Source: Echinometra lucunter (Eukaryota; Echinodermata; Echinoidea; Camarodonta; Echinometridae). Taken from it: a stretch of DNA of 64,000 nucleotides. Each line of letters starts with the position of its first letter. Position 1 is the stretch's first letter. This document shows positions 10,373 through 19,647 of the stretch, piece by piece. The position numbers and the translations under genes were made by a program. Under the pieces are notes generated by a model. It saw only the letters and a list, made by a program, of their open reading frames with translations, made no database searches and was not told the DNA's origin. The stretch covers positions 3,229,431 to 3,293,430 of the forward strand of contig CM057151.1 in assembly GCA_029962745.1 (NCBI GenBank), given 5' to 3'.

Positions 10373-11282
10373 TACATATACCATTTCGTAAGTATTTCCT
10401 TTCCTTGGCCACAACGGCGCTGCAGCGGTGAGATGTCAATATGAGCATGGTACAAGGCTCTACCAATCCAACAAGGAAATAGATAAAATACCCTCTATTG
10501 ATAGGTATGTCCTTGAAATAATCGTTCTTTAAACATCACTGCAATTGTCACCGCTCCAACCTATTGAATTCGAATCAATACATGTGTTTGATCATTAGTC
10601 TTCGCGCTGAATCCTTCACAGGTGTGTGATTCTGGAGATAGCAATATACAGTTCTTTCTTTAAAAAAATATACTGGGGGGGGGGGATGGGGGATATATCC
10701 CCCACGTTTTCGGGGGGGGGGCTGGCGTGTACAAATATCCCCTTTTTTTTAAAGGAAGAAATGATATTTTGATTAATCAGTTAGTAAAAATTTTGATATC
10801 TGTCATAAAACGACCATCATGTTTTAGAATTTCTATTTGAAAATGCGATTAAAAACCAGAAAAATGGTTATTTTTGGCTCGCTCGCAAAATAAAAGTCAA
10901 AATGTGGGTGGGTGAGGGTGTGTGTTTATACTTAAGTGTGAGATCGACAGAAAAAAAATGGGCAAAAAGTCGATCACCCCCCTCCCACACACACACACAC
11001 ACACTCCTTAAAGTGGATTTACGCCGGTGCTATATTCTTTTTTGTTCAGCCCCTTATTTTCGCCATCATTTGGTCGAGAGGAGCATGTACCAAAATGTCC
11101 CCCCTAGCTGCGTTACTGTGTGTTTTCCAAATTAACACTTTTTCCAAATTCTGTTTATTCTGTCTTTGATTCATTCGTAATATGTTGTCTGAATACAGCC
11201 TGACCTGTGAAAATGTTCAACAGCGTAATAAAACAAGACTCTTAGAAATACGACAAAATAATTTTTTGTTTTTATCTTTCAG
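10373..11282. other. Region upstream of CUB-B with a G-run repeat
   Basis: The first part (10373-10660) has no recognised feature. At about 10675-11110 there is a G-run repeat containing CTCGCTCGC and an AC microsatellite (10986-11004). It shares the segment GTGGATTTACGCCGG with the hAT-like element at 26537-27222. A 5' untranslated exon of CUB-B may lie in this stretch, but I cannot locate it. Confidence 0.45.
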
Positions 11283-11370
11283 TCATCCACCAGAATGGAG
11301 CCTGTTGTTCTAGTAATACTTCACTGTGTTCTCCTCGTCACTCTGGGCCTGGGGCAGCCAGCTTCAAGCC
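11283..11370 (+). CDS. CUB-B receptor, signal-peptide exon (start ATG at 11295)
   Basis: ATG at 11295 opens 25 codons and ends in phase 1 at the donor GTAAGT. The peptide is a textbook signal sequence: Met-Glu-Pro, then a leucine/valine-rich core ('VVLVILHCVLLVTLGLG'), then QPASS as a likely cleavage region. A TTTTATCTTTCAG acceptor immediately upstream (AG at 11281-11282) suggests that the exon starts at 11283 and that a 5' untranslated exon exists further upstream. The phase matches the next exon, giving Arg across the junction. The gene therefore makes a secreted or type I membrane protein and starts about 6.5 kb downstream of the CUB-A stop, in the same orientation. Confidence 0.8.
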
Positions 11371-11785
11371 GTAAGTTGCTTCAAATTCAAACCTCATTTC
11401 TATTGACACATTCAGAATTCGAAAAAAAGAAGAATATAAGATCACATAACGAAGGATTGTCATAACAACAATGATGGTAAAATAGAAATGGCCGTAGGCC
11501 TAATAGTACTGTTGTTTAGCAGAGGATTTTTTTTTAACCATAAGGGTTAAATGAAATAGGCTGTGATTATGAGCACTGTTTCTTAGAAGTGTTACCTACT
11601 CTTTACTGTTTCAAAAAAAAAACATTCTCCGTTTCCTTTGTTTTTTATATCCTGTTTCTCTCCCTCTACTCTTTTCGTGTCCTCCACAATCCCCTCCTAT
11701 CCCCTACTCCCCTCTCTCTCTTCCTCTGAACTTTTGATACATGATTTGATGTTACGTAAAAGTATTGTAAATCCTCGTATCTCAG
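11371..11785 (+). other. CUB-B intron 1
   Basis: The intron runs from GTAAGT to TCGTATCTCAG. It is AT-rich, with a pyrimidine-rich stretch (11630-11725) upstream of the acceptor. No repeat element was recognised. Confidence 0.65.
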
Positions 11786-12136
11786 GTGAAATTGAAAATA
11801 TTCAACTTGATGAGGATGAAGAAAGAGACATTGTCTCACCAGACTATCCCGATAATTTCGATCTGAACCTCGAACACCTCTGGCTCGTCTCCACGAATGA
11901 TCCTGGCAGAAACATACATCTCGAGTTCACTGAACTATTCCTCAGAGAAAACCTGGATTTCATTTACGTCGGTGATGGCAGTATGATCGACGAAACGGCT
12001 ATCTACCTTAATCTAACCGGAAGCGATCCAGCATTGACAGCTATCGTATCGCATAACGAGAACATTTGGATATGGTTTATTTCCGGTGGACAGGGAGATT
12101 TACTGGCGAACAGACGATTCAAAGCTGAAATGAAAG
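11786..12136 (+). CDS. CUB-B receptor, CUB-like domain 1 exon
   Basis: A phase 1-1 exon of 351 bases encodes about 117 residues, one whole CUB-like domain. Landmarks are SPDYPDNF (CUB 'SPNYP-x-x-Y' strand), LEHLWLVST (the 'C-x-W-x-I' strand, with the Cys replaced), 'IHLEFTELFLRENLDFIYVGDG' split over two strands (the 'L-x-F-x-x-F' and 'D-x-L-x-I' strands) and IWIWFISGG near the end. There is no cysteine at all, whereas canonical CUB domains have two or four. The frame is open upstream into the intron; the start was set by the acceptor CTCGTATCTCAG and by phase agreement with the signal-peptide exon. The donor is GTGAAT. The domain is predicted to be extracellular and to bind a protein or glycan ligand, which is unknown. 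Confidence 0.8.
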
Positions 12137-12181
12137 GTGAATGACCGAACAAAATATCATATTACTTACAATATGTTCGAT

Positions 12182-12457
12182 CAGGACTGTACGCAGAATT
12201 TTTTCGGGGGGGGGGGGGGGGGGGCAAGAATATGTAAAAAAAAATTCGAAGAAACACACAAGCGAGGGAGTGAAGCAACCGAGCTGGCCATGAGGGTGCT
12301 TTTGCACTTTTGAAATTGAAATTGAAAGATCTGGTGCACACTTTTGGTGGAATTTAAAAAAAATTTCAGTTTAAAAAAAAATCATAGTCTTGAAAATTTC
12401 GGAGGGGGGGGGGAACCGCCCCCTACCCCCCCCCCCATTCCACTGCGTACGGCCATG
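12182..12457. mobile_element. hAT-like non-autonomous element with G-run and C-run ends
   Basis: The left end is CAGGACTGTACGCAGAATTT followed by a G run; the right end is a C run and then CCACTGCGTACGGCCATG. The flanking octamers TGTTCGAT and TGTTCAGT agree at six of eight positions, as expected for an old 8-base target-site duplication. The same family is at 55613-55864 with a perfect octamer duplication. It lies in CUB-B intron 2. Confidence 0.65.
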
Positions 12458-12963
12458 TGTTCAGTAATGATAACCCCTGTGTGTGAGAGGTCTTTAAAAT
12501 TAAAAGTTTGACAAAGATGATAAGTGGAGAAAATTCATCTTAAAAAAAGACTCTTAGCATGTTTAAGATTTAATTTATATCCTTGACTTTTGAGTCGGCG
12601 CCACTGTAATCATTCGATACAGAGTACACTCTTTGGAGTAACCTGATCAGCTGCATTATAACATCAGCATTGTAATTCAATGGAATTTTTTAAGTGACAT
12701 GCTACCCCTTTTTCCTTCTAGGTCTTCTTCTTTTCTTGGGACGTATAGTGTCAAAATCAGTAGCTTGGTACTTTGTTATGAAGTTAATGATTTTGACGCT
12801 TCATTTGCAGTGCATTTTTAGGTAAACACCCTACCCCCTAAAGAAAAGGAAAGAAAAAGAAAAAGAAGTAATTTACCGTACCGAAAGAACATGAACCTGC
12901 ACCTAAGTAACTAGTGTTTGTATTTCTACCGAATTCCCGATAATTTATGTTTGGAAAAGTATG

Positions 12964-13215
12964 AGCGGGCATGTTGGCTCAATGGACAGAGCGTCCGCCT
13001 CATGCACGGGAGGTCTACCAAAGACTTAAAATGGGACCTTCTGCCTTCGAGCCAAGAGCTCGGCAAATAAGAATGGAGAAGGGTAATAATAATATATCAT
13101 GTTATTCAGGGCCCGCTGGAAGAGCAGGTGATAAAAGCTGAAAAGGCTACCTTGGGTAAATAAGACGTTGTTATTATTATCATCATTATTATTATCATCA
13201 TCATTATTATATTCC
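12964..13215 (+). mobile_element. tRNA-derived SINE with TTA/TCA tail
   Basis: The head GTTGGCTCAATGGACAGAGC is a clear tRNA-like box A. It is followed by CGTCCGCCTCATGCACGGG, a decayed box B region (CTTCGAGCC near 13047) and a tRNA-unrelated body. The element ends in an ATT/ATC simple-repeat tail (13168-13210). It lies in CUB-B intron 2. Confidence 0.65.
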
Positions 13216-13378
13216 TCTTCTATCCCTTGTAAAAGGTATTATCGGTACCGATGGCAATTTGACGAGATTACCATCAAATCATGGTAATCTAACGGTACTT
13301 GGCATGTATTTTTCATGGTTATTTTTTCAAATTACCATGGGCATACATTTTACAAGGAATTTCTCTTCTCCCCTCCAG

Positions 13379-13729
13379 AAACTGAGCGAATCTCTCTTGA
13401 TGACGACAATCCCGCCCAAATCACATCAAGGAACTACCCTTCGGACTATCCGAACAACTGCCACCAGCGATGGTTCGTGTCCTCACCGAGTGGATCCCGG
13501 ATTCGAATCCGCTTCTTCGACTTAGCCTTGGAGCAGGAGGCTGACTACGTGACGATCGGGACCGACTGGGAAGCCGTGGGAGAAGACGATCACGTCTTGA
13601 TCCGGTACTCGGGAGAGTTTCTCCCCGACGACGTCGTGACGCCGACTGGCGAGATCTGGGTCGAGATGATGACAGATCGTAAGAAAGATGATGACGGATT
13701 TAGGCTGACGCTTCAATCAACGCAGCTAG
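13379..13729 (+). CDS. CUB-B receptor, CUB-like domain 2 exon
   Basis: A phase 1-1 exon of 351 bases has exactly the length of the domain 1 exon, between acceptor TCTCCCCTCCAG and donor GTGAAT. It reads ITSRNYPSDYPNNCHQRW, then IRIRFFDLALEQEADYVTIG, then 'GEIWVEMMTDRKKDDDGF'. These correspond in order to the CUB 'SPNYP-x-x-YP', 'L-x-F-x-x-F-x-L-E-x-x-x-D-x-v-x-I-G' and final 'W-v-x-f-x-(S/T)-D...GF' strands. Only one cysteine is present (in YPNNCHQRW), near but not exactly at the canonical position, so the usual disulfide cannot form within the domain. It is one of four tandem domains. Confidence 0.8.
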
Positions 13730-14299
13730 GTGAATAAGCAAATACCATGACATGATTATCACCACTTCAAACGGTAACGTCATTTTGATCTTGTTATTAC
13801 GTATTATGCTAATCAAGCTCAACACTGCTCAAGGAGGCAATCAGTAAGAAATTGTGATCCCAAACATCGTGTGCACTTTTTAAATGATTGTATTCACTTT
13901 TTGTATATGTACTATATAACTCTGACAATGTGACGTCAAAAGTCGAGATAGTCGCCTACACATTATTTCGTCATGCAAATAACGCATTTAACTTAGAAAC
14001 GGGGACTAGAAAACTATCTTCAGACCAACGTCGCATTAAAGTACAGATTTTAATTAACGGTTATTATTTTTGTTTTATCATTAACGCCCACAGCAGTGCC
14101 AATGTTGCCTCATTGTTTTGATTTAACAAAATTCCTATAGCTCAGATTTCATTTTTGAAACTTTCTACCAAGAATGTTCTTCGCTGCTGATTGAATTGAG
14201 ATTTCAATTGAATCCCATTGAATTTGATAGATTGAACTCAGAATGTAATTTTCTTTAAATCACGATTACATAGACGAACGTTTCTTTTCAATTTCATAG
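13730..14299 (+). other. CUB-B intron 3
   Basis: The intron runs from GTGAAT to CAATTTCATAG. It is AT-rich and no repeat element or exon was recognised. Confidence 0.65.
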
Positions 14300-14653
14300 A
14301 ACCTACCCTCAACAACTACCTTCTCGGATTTCAAACCTTGAGCTTACGTTCCCCAAACTATCCGGAGTCTGACTATCCGGATGACGCAGACATATCGTGG
14401 ATAGTAACAAGCGAACCATCATTCAAACTGCTTATCATGTTCGAGGATCTGGACATGGAGAGCGGATACGATATTTTGAGACTCGGTTATGGAACCGATT
14501 CGGACGATTACTCGACTATGCTGAATGAGTTTTCTGGTAAGGCAGACGGAGAGGGCGCCTTCTCCATTTCTAACGAGACGTGGTTGAGGTTTACGACGGA
14601 TGGGGCTGTGAATTATGGTGGCTTCTCTCTTCATATGTATGCTGTTGAAAGCG
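14300..14653 (+). CDS. CUB-B receptor, CUB-like domain 3 exon
   Basis: A phase 1-1 exon of 354 bases lies between acceptor CAATTTCATAG and donor GTAAGA. It is the most canonical of the four domains: LSLRSPNYPESDYPDDADIS, then W-I-V, then LLIMFEDLDMESGYDILRLG, then TWLRFTTDGAVNYGGFSLHM. In CUB domains with a calcium site, acidic residues in the Glu...Asp...Asp pattern bind Ca2+; the E-D-L-D-M-E-S-G-Y-D segment keeps acidic residues in that region, but I cannot assign a functional site. No cysteine is present. It lies between domains 2 and 4 in the predicted ectodomain. Confidence 0.82.
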
Positions 14654-15055
14654 GTAAGAAATTTACGAGATGAACCTCTCATTTAAAATTCAAAAAAGTT
14701 AGCAGAGTTGATTTCAGTTGGCTTGTGGCACAATGCAGCTAATTATGAATAGAAAGGAGCAGATATATTGAGAAGGGAAAATCGGGAAGGAGGGGAAAAT
14801 CGGGAAGGAGGGGAAAGGAGGGAACGAGGGGAAAGACAAGAATTCGCAGGATATCTGAGAGGTAAGAAAAGCACGGGAATAAGGAAAATTAAAAAATGAT
14901 GACAAAGAAAATTGAAGATTATGCAAATTGGAAGTGATCTTATCCTACAACTTGTGCTTCAGCAAAATTTAACCAGTAAGTGTGTTCATCCAGAAGTTTA
15001 AAAATTTTAAGGATATAACGTCATGACGCAATTCTCACTGTTATTCATTTCATAG
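14654..15055 (+). other. CUB-B intron 4
   Basis: The intron runs from GTAAGA to TCATTTCATAG. It contains a purine-rich degenerate tandem repeat (GGGAAGGAGGGGAAA units, 14770-14840). Confidence 0.65.
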
Positions 15056-15421
15056 ATGCTGATGTTAGAAGAAATATAACATTCGATTCAGAAGGACAAG
15101 CAAACATCTTTTCTCCGAACTTTCCTTTGGACTACCCTATCTACTCCAACGAGCTCTGGACAATCTCATCTCCGCCAAATCACCTCATTCTTCTCCAGTT
15201 CAAAACATTCCTCCTAGAAAACGTTCGGTATGATTCGGTAACAGTCGGAACCGGTCGGCACCCTTTAGACGTGGACTCGGAAGTGATCGGTGTCTACGGC
15301 GGGACTGTGATACCCGGGGATATCACGTCGGCTAGTCAGTACCTTTGGCTCCATTTCATCAGTGATCAGTCGGTGTGTTTCCAAGGATTTTGGATCGTTG
15401 CCACCGCTGTTCCGATTGAAG
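15056..15421 (+). CDS. CUB-B receptor, CUB-like domain 4 exon
   Basis: A phase 1-1 exon of 366 bases lies between acceptor TTCATTTCATAG and donor GTGACT. Landmarks are ANIFSPNFPLDYPIYSNELW, LILLQFKTFLLENVRYDSVT, and LWLHFISDQSVCFQGFWIVA at the end. The last strands match the partial CUB exon of CUB-A at 1-169 better than they match domains 1-3 of this gene, so domain 4 is probably the orthologous membrane-proximal domain of the paralogue. One cysteine (SVCFQGF) is present, without an obvious partner in the domain. The next exon is the Thr/Pro/Ser-rich stalk. Confidence 0.82.
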
Positions 15422-16604
15422 GTGACTATTCAATGATCTGAAATTCATCTTTCAAAAATATGTATTGTGTAATGACGTAGCGGCGTTGTCGAGAAACAAG
15501 AGCGTCGGTGAGAGTGTAAACCACTTTGGTTAAAAAAGAAGCAACTCTGTAACTGTTTTATGAGGAAATCTCTGCTGCCCTAATTTGGCAAAAGGAAGCA
15601 AGTGACAAAAGTGACATTTCCTGTAAAAGAGCAAAATGTATCCGAATGTGATCAGTTCGTCACGGACGGATATTTAAAAAAAATCCAACTTTGAACGCCT
15701 GTAAAAATTAAGTAACAAGGTGTCATGGATTATTTTATGGTTCGTTATGAAGGGTGTCACTAAGTGTTCTGAGAAGTACATGAGTTTGGTTGTCATGCAA
15801 ATCAAAGAAAGGTTCAGTGTCACGGACGGACAGGATAGAAATTAGGTGAGTGACTTTCTAGTACTCTTTTGCTATTTCTGTCCAAATAAATGGACCTTGC
15901 CGAATGTTTTCAAGTACAAATGTTAGTCACATAAATTGGCTTCCCTATCATCCATTTAGCATTTGAAATCAAATCCTTGATTTCGTAGGAGATGTCAGAA
16001 TGTCGTGTCACGGACGGACATTTTGGTAAAAAAAACCTGCATTTTTTAACAACACCCCTGCTGAAAATGGTTTTTTCCCAAGAAGTGCCCATCTCAGAAC
16101 TTTCTAAGGAACCATATACAAACAATCTGAAATACAAATAAAATTGTCTTATACAGTCTCTCAACATATGGATACCATGGGTGTCACGGACGGACATAAT
16201 GTTTCCCTAAACTGATCAAACTCATTTGTCATTTACACTGATGCCAATGTAATACCATGATGTCGTGACTACATCTCTTAGCAGGATGAGTGTTCATGCA
16301 TGAAATTTGACCCGGAAGAAGAGCACACTAGGTAAAATATGATAACTCAAATTTGGCTGATAAGTCACTTGCTTCCTTCTGCCAAAGTAGAGCAGTATGG
16401 AGTTCCTCCTTATATGTCTATATTTCGGAAATCTGGATCATGTGACCTTAATTTCTTCATAATAATAATGGAGCATACATAAAAGTACCCCAAATTAAGG
16501 AAAAAGTCCACTTTTGAAAAACAAACAAACAACGGATTTCCTCCATTTTGTCATTGGACAGCAGCGTGGACATATACGAAAACATAGATTAAAAGGACGG
16601 GAGG

Positions 16605-16647
<43 letters not shown>

Positions 16648-16874
16648 GCGGGAGAAAGAAAAATGGGAGAGAGGGAGAGAAGGGAGGCTATGGAAAGGAA
16701 GAGAAATGTCGATAGGAGAAAATCCTTTAGCAGAATTTAATCGAATGAGACGAAAGCACAATTTTCCTTCATTACGACTGTTTTCAACCTTACACTGAGC
16801 AGATAGTGGATAGTTAGAAAGTGCTATAGTAATTTGTAGAATACACCATTTTTTACAACCTGTCATATAAACAG
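15422..16874 (+). other. CUB-B intron 5
   Basis: The intron runs from GTGACT to the stalk exon. It contains the inverted-repeat element with GTCACGGACGGA motifs (15565-16405) and a GA tract followed by a G run (16606-16650). No exon was recognised. Confidence 0.6.
15565..16405. mobile_element. Inverted-repeat element carrying four GTCACGGACGGA motifs
   Basis: The left arm TTTGGCAAAAGGAAGCAAGT (about 15584-15603) is mirrored by GTCACTTGCTTCCTTCTGCC (16364-16383). Between them the 12-mer GTCACGGACGGA occurs at about 15658, 15820, 16005 and 16182 in otherwise diverged sequence, that is, every 160-190 bases. No coding capacity was seen. The outer limits are approximate, and the superfamily is not recognised. 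Confidence 0.55.
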
Positions 16875-17294
16875 CACAAACAACAGTTATTCCAACGCTG
16901 GACATGAGCAGTTCACCTTCGAAGGCAACAGGGACGCCTCGTCAGGAAAGCACAGCTTCCGAAAGACAGACCCCTTCTCTTTTTACTCAACAAACTGCAG
17001 AACCGACCCTCACTCCGACGACAGATCCGACTATCACCCTATCGAGAAAACCGACTCTCCTTCCGACAACCGAACATGCCGAAGATACTATTTCACCGTC
17101 TGGAGATCCGACTGCCATTCCTTCGACAGAACAGACGCTCATGCTGTCGGAAGATCCGAGCGCGACTCGTAGTCTAGCGCCCTCTCAGTCGAGCGATGGC
17201 GTAATGATGTCGTCTGCTACGGGGTTGACGTTGATCTCGACATCGTCTTGGAGTGTCGAACCGGGGGTGCCGGGATCGAACGCCTCACAAACAG
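16875..17294 (+). CDS. CUB-B receptor, Thr/Pro/Ser-rich mucin-like stalk exon
   Basis: A phase 1-1 exon encodes about 140 residues dominated by Thr, Ser and Pro, with degenerate repeats of the type 'TPTTDPT', 'PTLLPTTEH', 'SGDPTAIPSTEQT'. Such segments are heavily O-glycosylated and extended in cell-surface proteins. The acceptor is weak: both CATAAACAG (AG at 16873-16874) and CAACAG (AG at 16885-16886) keep the phase and differ by 12 bases, so either or both could be used. The donor is GTTTGC, a poor match, which lowers confidence in the 3' end. CUB-A has only a short linker at the corresponding place. The transmembrane and tail exons expected next are not found before the N gap. Confidence 0.65.
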
Positions 17295-17510
17295 GTTTGC
17301 TGTTATATGTTGCATGAAATTACATGGTGCAAAACTAAGAGAGATTTTCATCGGAAGGAAATCAATAAGAACAAAAAGCCTCCATGATTTCAATGGAATG
17401 AAAATATTCAAAATGGCCCTCTTTTCTTCCAGATCTTTCAAACTTTTTATTCTTAACCTTTGTTAATTCATTAAGCATTATTATCTGTTTTTCTGTTCTT
17501 CTTTCTCGAA

Positions 17511-18010
17511 NNNNNNNNNNNNNNNNNNNNNNNNNNNNNNNNNNNNNNNNNNNNNNNNNNNNNNNNNNNNNNNNNNNNNNNNNNNNNNNNNNNNNNNNNN
17601 NNNNNNNNNNNNNNNNNNNNNNNNNNNNNNNNNNNNNNNNNNNNNNNNNNNNNNNNNNNNNNNNNNNNNNNNNNNNNNNNNNNNNNNNNNNNNNNNNNNN
17701 NNNNNNNNNNNNNNNNNNNNNNNNNNNNNNNNNNNNNNNNNNNNNNNNNNNNNNNNNNNNNNNNNNNNNNNNNNNNNNNNNNNNNNNNNNNNNNNNNNNN
17801 NNNNNNNNNNNNNNNNNNNNNNNNNNNNNNNNNNNNNNNNNNNNNNNNNNNNNNNNNNNNNNNNNNNNNNNNNNNNNNNNNNNNNNNNNNNNNNNNNNNN
17901 NNNNNNNNNNNNNNNNNNNNNNNNNNNNNNNNNNNNNNNNNNNNNNNNNNNNNNNNNNNNNNNNNNNNNNNNNNNNNNNNNNNNNNNNNNNNNNNNNNNN
18001 NNNNNNNNNN
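17511..18010. other. Assembly gap of 500 N
   Basis: Exactly 500 undetermined bases. The rest of CUB-B and the other transketolase exons are not in view, and the gap may be far larger than 500 bases. The adjacency of the flanking sequences is therefore not proven. Confidence 1.
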
Positions 18011-19477
18011 AATCAGCTTATTTTCATGGCGTCACAGCCATATTCCCGTACCGCCCCCACTCCTCTCACAAATGTGGAGGAACATAAATCTTCTGCGAGT
18101 TGACATGCTGATAGAGAATTTTACAATGATTGACCCCATAAATGTTCACATGTATATCTCAAAAAGATTTTGAATTTATTGTCAATGAACTCAATGGATT
18201 ATCCATGTACTCACACAAAGTGCCTTATGTGCAGAACATATGGCTTAGTACCTGTTATGGGCCCCAATTTTCACTGTGCTTGATAATTTTATGGCTGAAA
18301 TTTTGTCAATTTGGTATGAAGTGGTGGTGGCTGTTAGACCTCTTTGCCCCACCCTCCCCCCCCCCCCCACACACACACACACATCCTGGCCCTAGGTAAA
18401 TTTCAGAGGTCAAACCTGTACATGATATTGCTAATAAAGAATAGGTCATCAGCTGTAAGTCTTTATGTACATACTTCATACTTCCTTTAAGAATTAAGTA
18501 CTTGTGTAAGGAAAATACACTTGATATCCATTCAGTACAGCACATTTCCTTATGTGGAAAGGTGAGATCTTTTCTCTCTTTTTTTTTTTTTACTGTCATT
18601 CAGTGGATGGAAAGTTTTATTTGGCTGGCAATCTGCTGGAAACATCAGACAGTAATTTGTATTTTGATTGATCTATCACACAAATGCATGTTCAAAACTT
18701 TTTTACTTTTTAGTTCAAATTCTGAAAAAAAAATTTAATTTATTAGGAATACTCTTTACTCTCATACATTGAAGATCACAAAGTTTTCACAGTGCAACTG
18801 CTATCATAACATTTCAAGCACACACCCATCCGGACTTCAGGAAGGTTGAGCCAGTCATACTCTATCACAGAGTATCAGAATCAAATTGCTCAATATCATT
18901 CTTTGTAGTTCTTTTTTTTTTTTTACTTGTCTCAAAAGATGCAACCTTTAGCACATGTTTTGATGGACAGTCAATTGTTATGTGATGGAATTTTATTGTA
19001 AGTATTTTAAAGGAAATCCAAAGGGAAGCTAATGGTCTTTTCTACACAGGAGGTGTACTGCAATGCTGTGCCCGAAGACGTTTAAGATATATAGCAGCTC
19101 TGCTATCTCATAGAGGGTCGTATAGATGCCTGGTGGTTTATCGCATGCATGCCATCTCTGAGAATTTATATCCCTGATCCACAATATGAATGATCTTTTA
19201 CCTCTGTTCAATATTGCTCTGAAAGAGGTTCAATGTTCACACCACTTGTTACTCTATTGCAATTTTAAAAAAAAAGTGAAATGGAAAATTCTGAAGGGAA
19301 TTTAGCGTGGGCTTCCCTAAAGAATAAATGGTCTTTCATTTTGACTCTGTGGAAGGGAATCCAATTGATTTAGGGATAAATCATGAATTTGAATGGCATA
19401 TTTCAGGATGACATTCTTCATACTCCACTTGTCTTCAGATACCTTTAAAGCTGTTATGTATTATTTTCTAATTCTAG
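18011..19477 (+). other. Probable transketolase intron
   Basis: AT-rich DNA without a recognisable exon. It contains a C run followed by an AC microsatellite (18354-18384) and a few T runs. The sequence before the acceptor at 19477 (TTATTTTCTAATTCTAG) has a good branch and pyrimidine signature. No other transketolase exon was found here. Confidence 0.5.
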
Positions 19478-19647
19478 GTGGTTTGGGTGAGGCTGTAGCT
19501 GGTGCCCTGGCCAGCCAACCAGGCATCGTGGTACGCCGTCTGGCTGTAGGAGCAGTACCCCGCAGTGGACCTCCCACAGCCCTTCTTGAGATGTTTGGCA
19601 TCAGTGCAAACTGCATTGCCAAAGCTGCGAAGGAAATGTTGGCTTAA
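19478..19647 (+). CDS. TKT: Transketolase, last coding exon
   Basis: Transketolase is the thiamine-diphosphate enzyme of the non-oxidative pentose phosphate pathway and moves two-carbon ketol units between sugar phosphates in the cytosol. This exon encodes the C-terminal end of its third (transketolase-C) domain. After the acceptor TTTTCTAATTCTAG the phase-1 frame reads Gly-Gly-Leu-Gly-Glu-Ala-Val, then 'VRRLAVGAVPRSGPPTALLE', 'MFGISANCIAKAAKEMLA' and the TAA at 19645-19647. Animal transketolases share the order G-G-(I/L)-G-E-A-V, L-A-V-x-x-V-P-R-S-G-x-P, L-L-x-M-F-G-I, which identifies the family confidently. The exon encodes about 56 residues of a protein normally around 620 long. Upstream exons lie in or beyond the N gap. 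Assignment to TKT itself rather than a TKT-like paralogue is less certain. Confidence 0.9.

Larger units (their letters stand above)
12137..13378 (+). other. CUB-B intron 2
   Basis: The intron runs from GTGAAT to TCTCCCCTCCAG. It hosts the hAT-like element and the SINE listed separately. The remainder is AT-rich with no recognised exon. Confidence 0.6.
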
